Positions 1-9,505 are shown, counted from the first letter of the stretch. The stretch is DNA of 64,000 nt from Vibrio fluvialis (GCF_900460245.1 NZ_UHIP01000002.1:1240001-1304000), one strand, 5' to 3'. Translations and numbers: made by a program. The notes: generated by a model not told the origin, from the letters alone.

Positions 1-1
1 G

Positions 2-592
2 CAGCAACGCCGTGAGACTGTGACATTTGCCATCGATGAATATCCGAAAGCCGAGGCGACTCTGGCGGGTTTGCAAGGCCTGCGCCCAGCGTTCGACAAA
101 GAAGGCTCGGTCACGGCGGGTAACGCATCCGGTATCAATGATGGTGCCAGTGTCATCATCGTTGCATCACAATCTGCGGTTGACGAATACGGCCTGGAGC
201 CTCTGGCAGAAATTCTGGGTTACGCCCAAACCGGTATTGACCCACGCGTTATGGGTTTAGGGCCGGTAAGTGCAGTGACCCAAGCGCTGGAAAAAGCAGA
301 GCTTTCTATCGAACAAATCGACCTGTTCGAACTGAATGAAGCGTTTGCAGCGCAGGCGCTGGGTGTCATCCACGGCCTGTCAGCGGAACATCATGTTTCA
401 ACCGAATCCATTTTAGCCAAGTCGAATGTCAATGGCGGTGCCATCGCTTTGGGACATCCGCTAGGCGCTTCGGGTAACCGCATTCTGGTTACTCTGGTTC
501 ACGAATTAAAACGTCGTGGTGAGAATTACGGTGTCGCATCACTTTGCGTAGGTGGTGGTATGGGTACCGCAGTGGTCATCAAAGCGTTGTAA
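2..592 (+). CDS. phaA: Acetyl-CoA C-acetyltransferase (beta-ketothiolase), C-terminal half
   Basis: The reading frame is open to the left edge, so only about 196 C-terminal residues of a family normally near 390 are present. The enzyme condenses two acetyl-CoA to acetoacetyl-CoA, the first step of polyhydroxybutyrate synthesis in the cytoplasm. Seen: the ELNEAFAAQ motif, the NVNGGAIALGHPLGASG motif carrying the catalytic histidine, and CVGGGMGTA carrying the general-base cysteine close to the C-terminus. A phasin and a PHA synthase follow on the same strand, which favours PhaA over a fatty-acid degradation thiolase. The GTG at 20 is an internal codon, not the start. Confidence 0.93.
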   Translation, partial: QQRRETVTFAIDEYPKAEATLAGLQGLRPAFDKEGSVTAGNASGINDGASVIIVASQSAVDEYGLEPLAEILGYAQTGIDPRVMGLGPVSAVTQALEKAELSIEQIDLFELNEAFAAQALGVIHGLSAEHHVSTESILAKSNVNGGAIALGHPLGASGNRILVTLVHELKRRGENYGVASLCVGGGMGTAVVIKAL

Positions 593-633
593 TAACGGTT
601 CAGATATTTATTTCAATCACTAGGAGATACGTC

Positions 634-981
634 ATGTACACGGATTTTTTCAAAACTTTCACTGACCAAACTGAAAAAACACTCGAACCATATGTGAAAT
701 TCAACAAACTGGTTGCGAAAAATGTTGAAGTACTTACTGAGCTGCAACTGAGCTCAATCCGTACTTACAGTGAAATGGGCCTGGCGCAAATGAAAGCTGC
801 CAGCGAAGTGAAAGACACAGCTACGCTTACCGCATTCAGCTCTCAGCAAATGGGCGTGCTGACTAAACTGTCTCAGCAAATGATGGATGACAGCAACAAG
901 CTGCAATCTATTGCTAAAGAGTTCAAAGAAGACATCGACAAACTTGCTTCAGAAAACCTTAAGTCAGTGACTCCTGCTTAA
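634..981 (+). CDS. phaP: Phasin family protein (PHA granule-associated)
   Basis: A 115-residue protein that starts MYTDFFKTFTDQTEKTLEP and is rich in charged and amphipathic helix-forming residues with no signal peptide, as in phasins that coat polyhydroxyalkanoate granules. An in-frame extension reaches 544 inside phaA, but ATG 634 has a TAGGAG ribosome-binding site 8 to 13 bases upstream and matches the normal phasin start. It lies 41 bases after phaA and 56 before phaC. A hairpin with a T-run separates it from phaC, which could let phasin mRNA outnumber synthase mRNA. Family assignment rests on size, composition and context. Confidence 0.88.
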   Translation: MYTDFFKTFTDQTEKTLEPYVKFNKLVAKNVEVLTELQLSSIRTYSEMGLAQMKAASEVKDTATLTAFSSQQMGVLTKLSQQMMDDSNKLQSIAKEFKEDIDKLASENLKSVTPA

Positions 982-993
982 CACTGCAATTCT

Positions 994-1018
994 GCGCCGC
1001 CTCAGGGCGGCGCTTTTT
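994..1018 (+). terminator. Intrinsic terminator or attenuator between phaP and phaC
   Basis: An 8-bp perfect GC stem (GCGCCGCC at 994-1001 with GGCGGCGC at 1006-1013) with a TCAG loop is followed by TTTTT. It lies inside the co-directional phaP-phaC gap, only 20 bases before the phaC start, so it probably acts as a partial terminator. Confidence 0.75.
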
Positions 1019-1037
1019 CTGTTTAAGGAGTAAGTCT

Positions 1038-2816
1038 ATGTTTCAACATGTCTTTACCGACTATCTTGTGAAGCTGCAAGAAGCCAACCACCAGTGGTGG
1101 CAAGACTTCGAAGTCAACAAGGCAGCGGTCAATACCCCCCTGAATAAGGCGCTACAAGAAGTGAACTGGGACGACTCAGTCCAGTTCCTTGAAAAGGCGG
1201 CTAATCAGCCCGCAGCTCTTTTGCAGTTGCAAACCGAGTGGTGGGAACAACAACTGAAAATCTGGCAAACGGTGGTGCTGGAAGGCAAAAAAGAGTCGGT
1301 GGTCGAAAGCGAACACGGTGATAAACGTTTCGCTGGTGAGTCATGGCAATCCGACCCGTTTTTCAGCTTTATCAAACAATCCTACCTGCTTTACAGCAAA
1401 ACCTATCTGGACACCATTAACTCGATTGAGGGTTTGGATGAGAAAGCCAAAGAACGCATTCTGTTCTTTTCGCGCCAGGCTATTAATGCGCTATCACCAA
1501 GCAACTTCATTGCAACTAACCCAGAGCTGCTGAAACTGACTGTTGAACAAAACGGTGAGAATCTGCTTAAGGGACTGGAACTGCTGAAAGAAGATGTGGA
1601 GTCGAGCGCGGAAATCCTGAAAATTCGCATGACCAACAACAACGCGTTCCGCCTGGGTGAAGACGTGGCGAATACGGCAGGCGAAGTGGTGTTTAAAAAT
1701 GATCTGTTTGAACTGATTCAGTACAAACCACTGACGGAAACCGTTCACTCTACACCGCTGTTGATTGTTCCGCCGTTCATCAACAAATACTACATTCTCG
1801 ACTTGCGTGAAAAGAACTCACTGGTACGTTGGCTGGTTGAGCAGGGACATACGGTATTTATGATGTCCTGGCGTAACCCGGGCAAAGCTCAGGCTGCAGT
1901 CAACTTCGAAGACTATGTGCTGGAGGGCGTTGTTAAAGCGGTAACGGCGATAGAGTCGATTACGGGCCAGGAACAGATCAATGCGGCAGGCTACTGCATT
2001 GGCGGCACCGTTCTGGCAACGACGATTGCTTACTATGCTGCGAAGCGCATGAAAAAACGCATCAAGTCAGCCAGTTTCTTTACGACGCTACTGGACTTTT
2101 CACAGCCAGGTGAAGTGGGTGCCTATATCAATGACACCATTATCAGCGCGATTGAAATGCAGAATAACGCCAAAGGCTATATGGATGGTCGCTCGTTGAG
2201 CGTGACATTCAGTTTACTGCGTGAAAATAGCCTCTACTGGAACTATTACGTTGATAACTACCTGAAAGGCAGCAGCCCGGTCGACTTCGATCTGCTGTAC
2301 TGGAACAGCGACAGCACCAACGTTGCTGCTGCGACGCACAACTTCTTGCTGCGCGAACTGTATCTGGACAACAAACTCGTTCAGGACAAAGGCGTGAAAG
2401 TCGGTGGTGTGTGGATTGATCTGGATAAGATCAAAATCCCGAGCTACTTCATCTCGACCAAAGAAGACCACATTGCTTTGTGGCAAGGGACTTATCGCGG
2501 TGCTCTGAAGACCGGTGGCAATAAAGTGTTTGTGTTGGGTGAATCGGGCCACATTGCGGGTATCGTCAATCATCCGGACAAAAACAAATATGGCTTCTGG
2601 ACCAATGATACGTTGGAAGATTCTGCCGAAGAGTGGCTGGAAAGTGCGCAGCGCACAGACGGTTCTTGGTGGAAGCATTGGAACGAGTGGCTTACCGCGT
2701 TCAGCGCCAAAGAGCAGGTGGCGCCGTACGCCATTGGTAACGATGAATATCCGGTGATTGATGTTGCACCGGGGCAATACGTGAAACAGGTTCTGCCGAT
2801 CCCCGATTCGGAATAG
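1038..2816 (+). CDS. phaC: Class I poly(R)-hydroxyalkanoic acid synthase
   Basis: A 592-residue cytoplasmic or granule-bound enzyme that polymerises (R)-3-hydroxyacyl-CoA into PHA. Seen: an alpha/beta-hydrolase core with the lipase-like box GYCIGG around Cys320, Asp477 in STKEDH and His505 in GESGHIAG. Their spacing fits the Cys-Asp-His triad of class I synthases, and full length near 590 also fits class I rather than the shorter class III PhaC. The N-terminal third is the poorly conserved PhaC N-domain. A TAAGGAG ribosome-binding site precedes ATG 1038. It is the last gene of the pha block and a strong terminator follows. Confidence 0.96.
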   Translation: MFQHVFTDYLVKLQEANHQWWQDFEVNKAAVNTPLNKALQEVNWDDSVQFLEKAANQPAALLQLQTEWWEQQLKIWQTVVLEGKKESVVESEHGDKRFAGESWQSDPFFSFIKQSYLLYSKTYLDTINSIEGLDEKAKERILFFSRQAINALSPSNFIATNPELLKLTVEQNGENLLKGLELLKEDVESSAEILKIRMTNNNAFRLGEDVANTAGEVVFKNDLFELIQYKPLTETVHSTPLLIVPPFINKYYILDLREKNSLVRWLVEQGHTVFMMSWRNPGKAQAAVNFEDYVLEGVVKAVTAIESITGQEQINAAGYCIGGTVLATTIAYYAAKRMKKRIKSASFFTTLLDFSQPGEVGAYINDTIISAIEMQNNAKGYMDGRSLSVTFSLLRENSLYWNYYVDNYLKGSSPVDFDLLYWNSDSTNVAAATHNFLLRELYLDNKLVQDKGVKVGGVWIDLDKIKIPSYFISTKEDHIALWQGTYRGALKTGGNKVFVLGESGHIAGIVNHPDKNKYGFWTNDTLEDSAEEWLESAQRTDGSWWKHWNEWLTAFSAKEQVAPYAIGNDEYPVIDVAPGQYVKQVLPIPDSE

Positions 2817-2828
2817 TTGACCTTTATC

Positions 2829-2861
2829 AGCGCCATTGAATCCCCCTCATGGCGCTTTTTT
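2829..2861 (+). terminator. Rho-independent terminator after phaC
   Basis: Stem AGCGCCAT (2829-2836) with ATGGCGCT (2849-2856), a 12-base loop, then a run of six T. Confidence 0.8.
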
Positions 2862-3019
2862 CATTCGAGTAAATCAAGCAATAATCTCCCTAATTGTTTC
2901 CTGTTTTAAGGTAATTCGTTAGTGCATGATCCGCGTGGTTATCGTCGTGGCAGGGAACGCACTGGGACTCAGGGTTTGAGCAAGATAACCGTGTTGTTTA
3001 TTCACCTGAGAATCCATTT

Positions 3020-3637
3020 ATGTCTAAAAATTTACTTCTGCTTGCCACTGCGGCAAGTCTCTTTTCTCTCTCTGCTCAAGCCGAGTGGTATGTGGGTGGT
3101 GCGTTGGGTCAGGCTCGTTTTGATGACGCCAGCGTAAGTGGCAAGGTGATGGGGTACTCAACGACTCAAGACCTGTCTCTGGAAGATGATAAATCTACGA
3201 CGGCCTCAATTTTTGGTGGCTATCAGTTCAACCGCTATATCGCGCTGGAAGGCACCATTACCGGGATTGATGCGCTCGATGGCTCTGTGGTGACGGTTGG
3301 CGATATGAGCTACATTGCGCTTCAGCCAAAATTCTCCCTTCCTGTGACTGACCAAGTGAGCCTTTTTGCCAAAGCTGGTTTGGCCTACTTCAATGCCGAA
3401 ATCAAAGTCAGCAACTCCGTTGCCGGGTATTCAGGTTACAGTACATTTTCAGATTCAGACGTAACGGGGATTTTGGGATTGGGTGTTGAAGTAGCTGCGA
3501 CGGACAACTGGCACATTCGCGCGTCATGGGATTATTTGAGGCCGGAACTGGATGTCGTCAACGTGGGTTACGCGAGTGCAACGGTTGAAACGGATATCAA
3601 TGTTTTCTCCCTCGGGGTCAGCTATCATTTCCATTAA
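3020..3637 (+). CDS. Outer-membrane beta-barrel protein (OmpA-like / opacity-type small porin)
   Basis: A 205-residue precursor with a clear signal peptide (MSKNLLLLATAASLFSLSAQA, cleavage expected before EWYVGGALG). The mature part alternates polar and hydrophobic residues in beta-strand style, starts with the WYVGGALGQARFD pattern typical of 8-stranded barrels, and ends in aromatic FSLGVSYHFH, a C-terminal BAM recognition signature. There is no OmpA peptidoglycan-binding domain. It is single and flanked by terminators, so probably monocistronic. Exact function is unknown; it belongs to the general outer-membrane-beta-barrel (OMP_b-brl) class. Confidence 0.85.
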   Translation: MSKNLLLLATAASLFSLSAQAEWYVGGALGQARFDDASVSGKVMGYSTTQDLSLEDDKSTTASIFGGYQFNRYIALEGTITGIDALDGSVVTVGDMSYIALQPKFSLPVTDQVSLFAKAGLAYFNAEIKVSNSVAGYSGYSTFSDSDVTGILGLGVEVAATDNWHIRASWDYLRPELDVVNVGYASATVETDINVFSLGVSYHFH

Positions 3638-3643
3638 TTGTTA

Positions 3644-3674
3644 AACCAATGCCCGTTAAGGGCATTGGTTGTTT
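3644..3674 (+). terminator. Probable terminator after the outer-membrane protein gene
   Basis: A perfect 11-bp stem (AACCAATGCCC with GGGCATTGGTT), 5-base loop, followed by the weak tract GTTTCT. It ends just before the sgrR-like start at 3689. Confidence 0.65.
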
Positions 3675-3688
3675 CTGCCCTAAGCTAA

Positions 3689-5371
3689 ATGAAAACTCAA
3701 ACGACGACGATGAATGACACGTACCTAAGAAGACTGAATCAACTGCTACAACATTATCCGACCGGTGCTGTTCATTCCGTCAGTATTGATAAGCTGGAGG
3801 AGGTGCTTGCCACCTCACGCAGAAATACCTCGTTGATCCTCAAGCATCTGGCGGATATCGGTTGGGTAACGTGGAAACCAGCAGTGGGTCGCAGCAAAGC
3901 CAGTCAATTAGTGGTGTTGGTGTCTTTTTCTGGTGCGTTGCTTGAAGTGATCATTCAGGAGCTGAGCAAAGGCCGCTTTACGTTGATCACGCGGTTGTTG
4001 GAACTCTATGGTGACGACACGGTGCTGGCGCTCGCCTCGGCGACCTTGAAGCAGAATCAGTGGAACGAATCAAACAATCATTTGCTCATCACCCGATATC
4101 CTGCAGTCGATACCTTGGATCCGTTGAAGACGTTGCGTCTGGCTGAGCTTCAGGTGATTAAAAGTGTCTATGACACACTCTTGAAGCAAGATGTGATGGG
4201 CAACCTGATTCCCGCATTAGTGCACTTTTGGAAACAGGAGGAGTGCCGGTTAATTCTATGGTTGCGACCGGATGTTGTTGCTCATAATGGTCAAAAACTG
4301 GTGGCTGAAGATGTCGTATGGAGCCTGCAGCGGCTAAAGAATACGTCTGGACCTGTGCAGCATCTGTTCGAATGCATGGTGGCGGTGAATGCGGAATCTG
4401 ACCACAGAATCGTCATTGAGTTGAACGCGCCGAATGCCTTCTTTCCTTATACTCTTGCGATGTCCAACAGCGCGATTTTATGTCGACCGCAACGTAATGG
4501 TGTGGATCCACGTAAATGCGTGGGGACAGGACCGTTTAGTGTCGGAAGCTGGGACGATGAAAAACTGACACTCATTCGCCATCAACATTACTACTCAAGC
4601 AAAGCACTGATTGAGCAAATCACACTGTCGCACAGCGATGAACAGGTGGTTCGTGCGATGAGTTTTAACCAGAAAAATGGGGCCACCGAAAGCTCGGTCA
4701 TCAGCGCGTTGTCCTACCTGACTTTTAATCCTCGAAGCAAATGCGGCGTGGATGCAGATACACTGACGCAGCTGTATACCTATCTGGCTCGAGAAAAGTA
4801 TCAGTTTGATGCCGACAATTGTGTCGAAAATTTGGCCTGTGATAGCCGTGGTGCAGTGGACCACCACAATGCAGTAGCCTGCGTAGCGCCAACCCTGAAA
4901 GGCAACATCGTTTTGGCAGAACCGATCTGGACGATACCGTACCTTCAAACGGTGGCGGATTGGCTACACGATGCTATTCGTCGCACCGGATTGGAACTGG
5001 AAGTGATTGAGCTACAAGCGATAAGCGAACCGCACAGCGTTGCTCATCTGGCGGATATGATGTTGATTGAAGAAGTAGTGGAGCAACCGAAGCACTACGG
5101 ATTATACGAGTGGTTATTGGTGTCGACGGGGCTGCGCTTTACGTTTACTGAAGCGGAAATGGCGCAGCACAAGCAAGCTCTCGCGCAGGCTGTGAGTGAT
5201 CCCGAGCCCTATTGCCGATTACAGCAACTGGAACAACAGCTTTATGAACAACGGCGCTGTTTGCCACTGTTTGTCGGACGAGAGGAAGTGACGTGTACCC
5301 AGCAAGTGCAGGGCATACAGGTTAATAGCACTGGTTACAGTGATTTTTATAAACTCTGGATTGGCGATTAA
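3689..5371 (+). CDS. SgrR-family transcriptional regulator (winged helix plus solute-binding domain)
   Basis: A 560-residue protein with an N-terminal winged-helix domain (about residues 8-115, YLRRLNQLLQHYP...ATSRRNTSLILKHLADIGWVTW) fused to a type 5 periplasmic-binding-protein fold lacking a signal peptide, as in E. coli SgrR. That regulator senses sugar-phosphate stress and activates the small RNA SgrS. Here only 51 bases separate it from the upstream gene and they are mostly a terminator, so no divergent sgrS is present. ATG 3689 or ATG 3710 may be the start. The ligand is unknown and the function is inferred from architecture. Confidence 0.85.
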   Translation: MKTQTTTMNDTYLRRLNQLLQHYPTGAVHSVSIDKLEEVLATSRRNTSLILKHLADIGWVTWKPAVGRSKASQLVVLVSFSGALLEVIIQELSKGRFTLITRLLELYGDDTVLALASATLKQNQWNESNNHLLITRYPAVDTLDPLKTLRLAELQVIKSVYDTLLKQDVMGNLIPALVHFWKQEECRLILWLRPDVVAHNGQKLVAEDVVWSLQRLKNTSGPVQHLFECMVAVNAESDHRIVIELNAPNAFFPYTLAMSNSAILCRPQRNGVDPRKCVGTGPFSVGSWDDEKLTLIRHQHYYSSKALIEQITLSHSDEQVVRAMSFNQKNGATESSVISALSYLTFNPRSKCGVDADTLTQLYTYLAREKYQFDADNCVENLACDSRGAVDHHNAVACVAPTLKGNIVLAEPIWTIPYLQTVADWLHDAIRRTGLELEVIELQAISEPHSVAHLADMMLIEEVVEQPKHYGLYEWLLVSTGLRFTFTEAEMAQHKQALAQAVSDPEPYCRLQQLEQQLYEQRRCLPLFVGREEVTCTQQVQGIQVNSTGYSDFYKLWIGD

Positions 5372-5380
5372 TAAGAAACA

Positions 5381-5411
5381 AAAAAACCGGTGAAACGTCA
5401 CCGGTTTTTTT
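5381..5411. terminator. Bidirectional terminator between sgrR-like gene and nap operon
   Basis: A 13-bp stem AAAAAACCGGTGA with TCACCGGTTTTTT and an AACG loop; A-tract and T-tract on both sides serve the convergent sgrR-like and nap transcripts. Confidence 0.85.
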
Positions 5412-5426
5412 TATGGTTTCAGTTCA

Positions 5427-5561
5427 TTACAACCGTTTGTCTTTGGTCAGCGACAGTAGCCAGATACAGAATACTGCGACAGCAAGAAATCCACTCAGGA
5501 TAATGACTGGCATCGCGCTGTAACCCAGAATGTGCCAGATAACCGATTCAAGTGTACTCAT
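5427..5561 (-). CDS. TIGR02808-type short membrane protein of the nap locus
   Basis: An unlisted 44-residue ORF read from ATG 5561 to TAA 5427 (begins MSTLESVIWHILGYSAMPV, ends LSLTKDKRL). It has one hydrophobic segment (about residues 15-37) followed by a short positive tail, so it is a single-pass inner-membrane protein with the C-terminus probably cytoplasmic. Size, membrane topology and position next to periplasmic nitrate reductase genes match the TIGR02808 family of Vibrio and Photobacterium. It lies 12 bases downstream of napC and would be the last gene of the nap operon. GGAGCG sits 5-10 bases before the start. Function is unknown; a role in Nap assembly or quinol oxidation is speculation. 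Confidence 0.85.
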   Translation of the reverse strand: MSTLESVIWHILGYSAMPVIILSGFLAVAVFCIWLLSLTKDKRL

Positions 5562-5573
5562 CGTGTGCGCTCC

Positions 5574-6149
5574 TTATTCCCAGCCTTCAACGCCGTGCAT
5601 GTCCGGCAAGTTGTGTGCGATACCTTTGTGGCAGTCTACACAGGTTTTCTCGCCAGATGCCAGTGCTGTTGAGTGTTGATTGCGGCTACGTTCACTCTGT
5701 TCAGAGAAATCCATGTATTCAAACTGGTGACAGTTACGACATTCCAGCGAGTCGTTCTTCTTCAACCGCGCCCATTCCCGTTCCGCCAGATGAGACCGGC
5801 GAGCCTGGAATTTTTCTGGCGTGTCTATGTTCCCCATGAAGTGGGCAAACAACTCTTTCGAAGCCTGAACTTTACGCACGATTTTGTCTGTCCATTCATG
5901 CGGTACGTGACAATCAGAACAGATAGCACGTACGCCTGAGCGGTTTGAGTAGTGGATGGTTTCCTGAATTTCAGCGACGATAGGCGCGTGACAGCCAGAA
6001 CAGAATTCTTCTGAGTTCGTGGCTTCCATGCCGGTGTTGAATGCGCCCCAGAACAGAAGACCACCAGCAAAACCCATGAACAACACCACACCAACGGCGG
6101 CTTTGCTCGGGCTTGTCAGTCTCTTCCAAAACGCTTTTAGTAGTTTCAT
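5574..6149 (-). CDS. napC: NapC tetraheme c-type cytochrome, quinol dehydrogenase of the Nap system
   Basis: A 191-residue NapC/NirT protein. One N-terminal membrane anchor (about residues 17-37) leads to a periplasmic domain with four CxxCH heme sites at residues 50, 77, 137 and 170 (CSGCH, CSDCH, CRNCH, CVDCH). It oxidises menaquinol/ubiquinol and passes electrons to the NapAB complex. No napGH genes occur here, so NapC is the only visible quinol-oxidising route. It follows napB by 31 bases and precedes the TIGR02808 protein. Confidence 0.96.
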   Translation of the reverse strand: MKLLKAFWKRLTSPSKAAVGVVLFMGFAGGLLFWGAFNTGMEATNSEEFCSGCHAPIVAEIQETIHYSNRSGVRAICSDCHVPHEWTDKIVRKVQASKELFAHFMGNIDTPEKFQARRSHLAEREWARLKKNDSLECRNCHQFEYMDFSEQSERSRNQHSTALASGEKTCVDCHKGIAHNLPDMHGVEGWE

Positions 6150-6180
6150 AAATCGCCTCTTAATTTAATGCGGTGCCTGA

Positions 6181-6636
6181 TTAGCGAAGCGAATCAACGC
6201 GTTCAAACTCGTTCTTAACCAGAGGTTTTGCCTCTGCCTGAGGAACGTGACATTGCAGACAGAAGTAGCGGCGTGGCGACACATCGGCCAGTACAGCGTC
6301 TTCACGGTTGATGAAGTGGGTCACGCTGATTTTGGTCGCGCCCATTTCTTTCGCGTTTTTCCAACTGTGGCAAGACAGACACTTGTTGGCGTTCAGAGAA
6401 ACTTCGTAGTTGCGAATATTGTGTGGGATCAGCGGTGGCTGATACACGTAATCGCTATCCAATGCTTGCTCGCGAGGGTACTTTTTCATTTCATCCGCTG
6501 GGCGAGTTGACTCAATCAGCGTTGCGCCGCGCAGCGATTCCACGCCACCGACACCGCCCGGGTTATCGAGTTCAGCTTGTGCAACCCCGGTGATGAGTGC
6601 ACTTACAGACAACAGTGCAATAAGTAATTTTTTCAT
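6181..6636 (-). CDS. napB: NapB diheme cytochrome c subunit of periplasmic nitrate reductase
   Basis: A 151-residue precursor with signal peptide MKKLLIALLSVSALITGVAQA and two CxxCH heme motifs (CLSCH at residues 86-90, CLQCH at 126-130). It receives electrons from NapC and passes them to NapA in the periplasm. The open frame extends to 6684, but ATG 6636 is preceded by GGAGAATGTACG and starts the signal peptide exactly, so it is preferred. It lies 77 bases after napA. Confidence 0.95.
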   Translation of the reverse strand: MKKLLIALLSVSALITGVAQAELDNPGGVGGVESLRGATLIESTRPADEMKKYPREQALDSDYVYQPPLIPHNIRNYEVSLNANKCLSCHSWKNAKEMGATKISVTHFINREDAVLADVSPRRYFCLQCHVPQAEAKPLVKNEFERVDSLR

Positions 6637-6713
6637 CGTACATTCTCCGCCTAATGGCTCAATTCCTGACTGGGGCAGCAGCAAACCGCTGCCCCGAACA
6701 TTCTGTTAACGGC

Positions 6714-9203
6714 TTACGCCACTTTGGTGATCTTGACCGGACATTTCTTAAAGTCGGTTTGTTTCGACAGTGGGTCGGTCGCATCAAGAATCAGTTTGTT
6801 AATCAGAATGCGCGCGTCAAAGAACGGCACAAACACCAGACCTTTTGGCGGCTTGTTACGGCCACGAGTTTCCACTCGGGCACGCACTTCGCCACGTTTA
6901 TTGGCAATGACCACTTCATCGCCACGGCGCAGGCCGCGAGCCTGAGCGTCATCGTGATGCATGAAGCAAACCGCATCCGGGAACGCTTTGTACAGCTCAG
7001 GAACACGACGGGTCATGGTGCCAGTGTGCCAGTGTTCCAGCACACGGCCGGTACAGAGCCACAGGTCGTACTCTTCATTCGGCACTTCTGGTGGCGCTTC
7101 GTATGGCGCAGAGATGATCCATGCTTTGCCATCAGGTTTACCGTAAAAATCCCAGCCACTGCCTTTTTTCGCATAAGGGTCAGAGCCTTCTTTGAAGCGC
7201 CACTGGGTCTCTTTACCATCAACCACTGGCCAGCGCAGGCCACGCACTTTATGGTACACATCGTATGGGGCTAAGTCGTGACCATGGCCGCGGCCAAAGC
7301 TTGCGTACTCTTCGAACAGACCTTTCTGTACGTAGTAACCGAAGTGGTGCGCATCGTCGTTCAGTTCACGAGCTTCCGCGATAGGGAACTGGTCAACCTG
7401 ACCGTTGCGGAACAGCATGTCGTACATGGTTTTGCCGCGGTACTCAGGCGCTTTCGCCAGTAGCTCTTCCGGCCAAACGTCTTCCATTTTGAAGCGTTTG
7501 GAGAATTCCATGACCTGCCATAAATCCGATTTCGCATCACCCACGGTTTTCACCTGTTGGTACCAAGCCTGAGTACGACGTTCAGCGTTACCGTAAGCAC
7601 CTTCTTTCTCTACCCACATAGCGGTTGGCAGAATCAGGTCGGCGGCTTGCGCAGTCACGGTTGGGTATGGATCGGAAACCACAATAAAGTTCTCTGGATT
7701 ACGGTAACCCGGTAGACGCTCTTCGTTGATGTTCGGGCCTGCTTGCATGTTGTTGTTACATTGCACCCAGTAACAGTTCAATACGCTGTCTTTCAACATA
7801 CGGTCTTGCAGAACCGCGTGGAAGCCCGGTTTTGGTGGAATGGTGCCTTCTGGCAGTTTCCAGATTTTTTCTGCAATCTGGCGGTGTTTCGGGTTGGCAA
7901 CCACCATGTCCGCAGGCAAACGGTGTGCAAATGTACCGACTTCACGCGCAGTACCACACGCAGATGGCTGGCCTGTCAGCGAGAATGGGCTGTTGCCCGG
8001 AGTCGCGATCTTACCCGTCAGCAGGTGTAGGTTGTAGACCAGGCTTTGCATCCACACGCCACGAGTGTGTTGGTTCATACCCATGGTCCAAAGGGACATC
8101 ACTTTGGTGTTTGGATCGGCATACTGTTTCGCCAGCGTGATCAGTTTCTCAATGCTCACGCCGGACATTTCAGACGCTTTTTCAGCCGTATATTCCGCGA
8201 CAGATTTTTTGTACTCTTCAAACGAGATGTTGGTCATTTCGCCGGAGTTGGCATTCTTTGCCTGCTTTTGCAGCGGGTGGTCATCACGCAGACCGTAACC
8301 GATATCGGTCACGGCTTGCTTGAAGTGGGTGTACTTGTTCACGAAGTCCCAGTTCACCGCATCGTTCTGAATGATGTAGTTGGCAATGAAGTTAGCGATC
8401 GCCAGGTCAGATTGAGGATGGAAAATGTAACCGTGGTCTGCCAGTTCAAATGAACGGTGGTAATAAGTCGACAGCACGTTCACTTTAACATGAGGATGGC
8501 TTAGGCGGCGGTCGGTGATGCGAGTCCACAGAACCGGGTGCATTTCAGCCATGTTCGAACCCCAAAGCACGAATGCGTCGGCGTTTTCAAAGTCGTCGTA
8601 ACAGCCCATTGGTTCGTCGATACCAAAAGTACGCATAAAGCCGACAACCGCAGAAGCCATGCAGTGACGCGCATTCGGGTCGATGTTGTTTGAGCGGAAA
8701 CCCGCCTTCATCATTTTCGCCGCTGCGTAACCTTCCATGACTGTCCACTGGCCAGAACCGAACATACCAACGCTGGTTGGGCCTTTTTTCTTCAGTGAGG
8801 CTTTCCATTTTTCCGCCATCACATCAAAGGCCATATCCCATGAAACTGGAGTGAAGTCGCCATCTTTGCTGTATTGACCATCTTTCATACGCAGTAAAGG
8901 CTGTGTCAGACGATCCTGACCGTACATGATTTTCGAGAGGAAGTAGCCTTTGATACAGTTCAGACCTTTGTTTACCGGCGCTTCAGGGTCACCTTGAGTT
9001 GCCACGACGCGGCCATCCTGCGTACCAACTAGAACGGAACATCCGGTACCACAGAAACGACAAGGAGCTTTGTCCCAGGTAATTTTGGTTTGATCTGAGC
9101 TGGCAATCAGGTTGGTTGCAGACGCTGGCAGAGTGATACCTGCTACCGCCGCTGCTGATGCTGCCGCGTTTGCTTTCACAAACGCACGTCTTGTCATTTT
9201 CAT
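6714..9203 (-). CDS. napA: NapA, catalytic molybdenum subunit of periplasmic nitrate reductase
   Basis: An 829-residue precursor that reduces nitrate to nitrite in the periplasm. The N-terminus [16 protein letters not shown] is a twin-arginine (Tat) signal. Cys48, Cys51, Cys55 and Cys83 ([10 protein letters not shown]...NCIKG) bind the 4Fe-4S cluster, and Cys181 in [10 protein letters not shown] is the expected Mo ligand of the bis-MGD cofactor. Length matches the roughly 830-residue Nap family. The start overlaps napD by four bases, suggesting coupled translation; NapD is the chaperone that binds this Tat signal. moeA and moeB for cofactor synthesis lie 20 kb away in this window. Confidence 0.97.
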   Translation of the reverse strand: MKMTRRAFVKANAAASAAAVAGITLPASATNLIASSDQTKITWDKAPCRFCGTGCSVLVGTQDGRVVATQGDPEAPVNKGLNCIKGYFLSKIMYGQDRLTQPLLRMKDGQYSKDGDFTPVSWDMAFDVMAEKWKASLKKKGPTSVGMFGSGQWTVMEGYAAAKMMKAGFRSNNIDPNARHCMASAVVGFMRTFGIDEPMGCYDDFENADAFVLWGSNMAEMHPVLWTRITDRRLSHPHVKVNVLSTYYHRSFELADHGYIFHPQSDLAIANFIANYIIQNDAVNWDFVNKYTHFKQAVTDIGYGLRDDHPLQKQAKNANSGEMTNISFEEYKKSVAEYTAEKASEMSGVSIEKLITLAKQYADPNTKVMSLWTMGMNQHTRGVWMQSLVYNLHLLTGKIATPGNSPFSLTGQPSACGTAREVGTFAHRLPADMVVANPKHRQIAEKIWKLPEGTIPPKPGFHAVLQDRMLKDSVLNCYWVQCNNNMQAGPNINEERLPGYRNPENFIVVSDPYPTVTAQAADLILPTAMWVEKEGAYGNAERRTQAWYQQVKTVGDAKSDLWQVMEFSKRFKMEDVWPEELLAKAPEYRGKTMYDMLFRNGQVDQFPIAEARELNDDAHHFGYYVQKGLFEEYASFGRGHGHDLAPYDVYHKVRGLRWPVVDGKETQWRFKEGSDPYAKKGSGWDFYGKPDGKAWIISAPYEAPPEVPNEEYDLWLCTGRVLEHWHTGTMTRRVPELYKAFPDAVCFMHHDDAQARGLRRGDEVVIANKRGEVRARVETRGRNKPPKGLVFVPFFDARILINKLILDATDPLSKQTDFKKCPVKITKVA

Positions 9204-9505
9204 ACTTCACCCTCGAGTTGGGAATGTTGATTTCCAGTGTCTGAATCTAGCTCGTCCAGGTTGGTTTCAATTTGGTGATACACCAGAACCGCACTCAGGA
9301 CGTTTGGCAAGTTGTTGATGGCATCGATGGTGTCGGTGACAAACCCCTGGTTCTGAGTTTCAAGCACCACAACGATTTTGCCTTCCGGGCTGTCGCCGTA
9401 AATTTCCGCGTTCTCGAACTGCTCGATTTGCGCCTTTACGGTTTCCAGATGTTCCGGAAGAGCGTGAACCACCAAACTTGAAATGTGCACTTCATTGAGT
9501 GACAT
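9200..9505 (-). CDS. napD: NapD, cytoplasmic chaperone for NapA maturation
   Basis: A 101-residue soluble protein beginning [19 protein letters not shown], with the ferredoxin-like NapD pattern ([26 protein letters not shown]). In the family it binds the NapA twin-arginine signal peptide and holds the apoprotein back until the cofactor is inserted. Position between napF and napA and the four-base overlap with napA support the call. The C-terminal tail is acidic (LDELDSDTG). Confidence 0.94.
   Translation of the reverse strand: MSLNEVHISSLVVHALPEHLETVKAQIEQFENAEIYGDSPEGKIVVVLETQNQGFVTDTIDAINNLPNVLSAVLVYHQIETNLDELDSDTGNQHSQLEGEV

Noticed and set aside
2922..3137. 71-codon frame before the outer-membrane protein gene
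   Set aside because: Overlaps the signal peptide region in another frame, and no ribosome-binding site or domain supports it.
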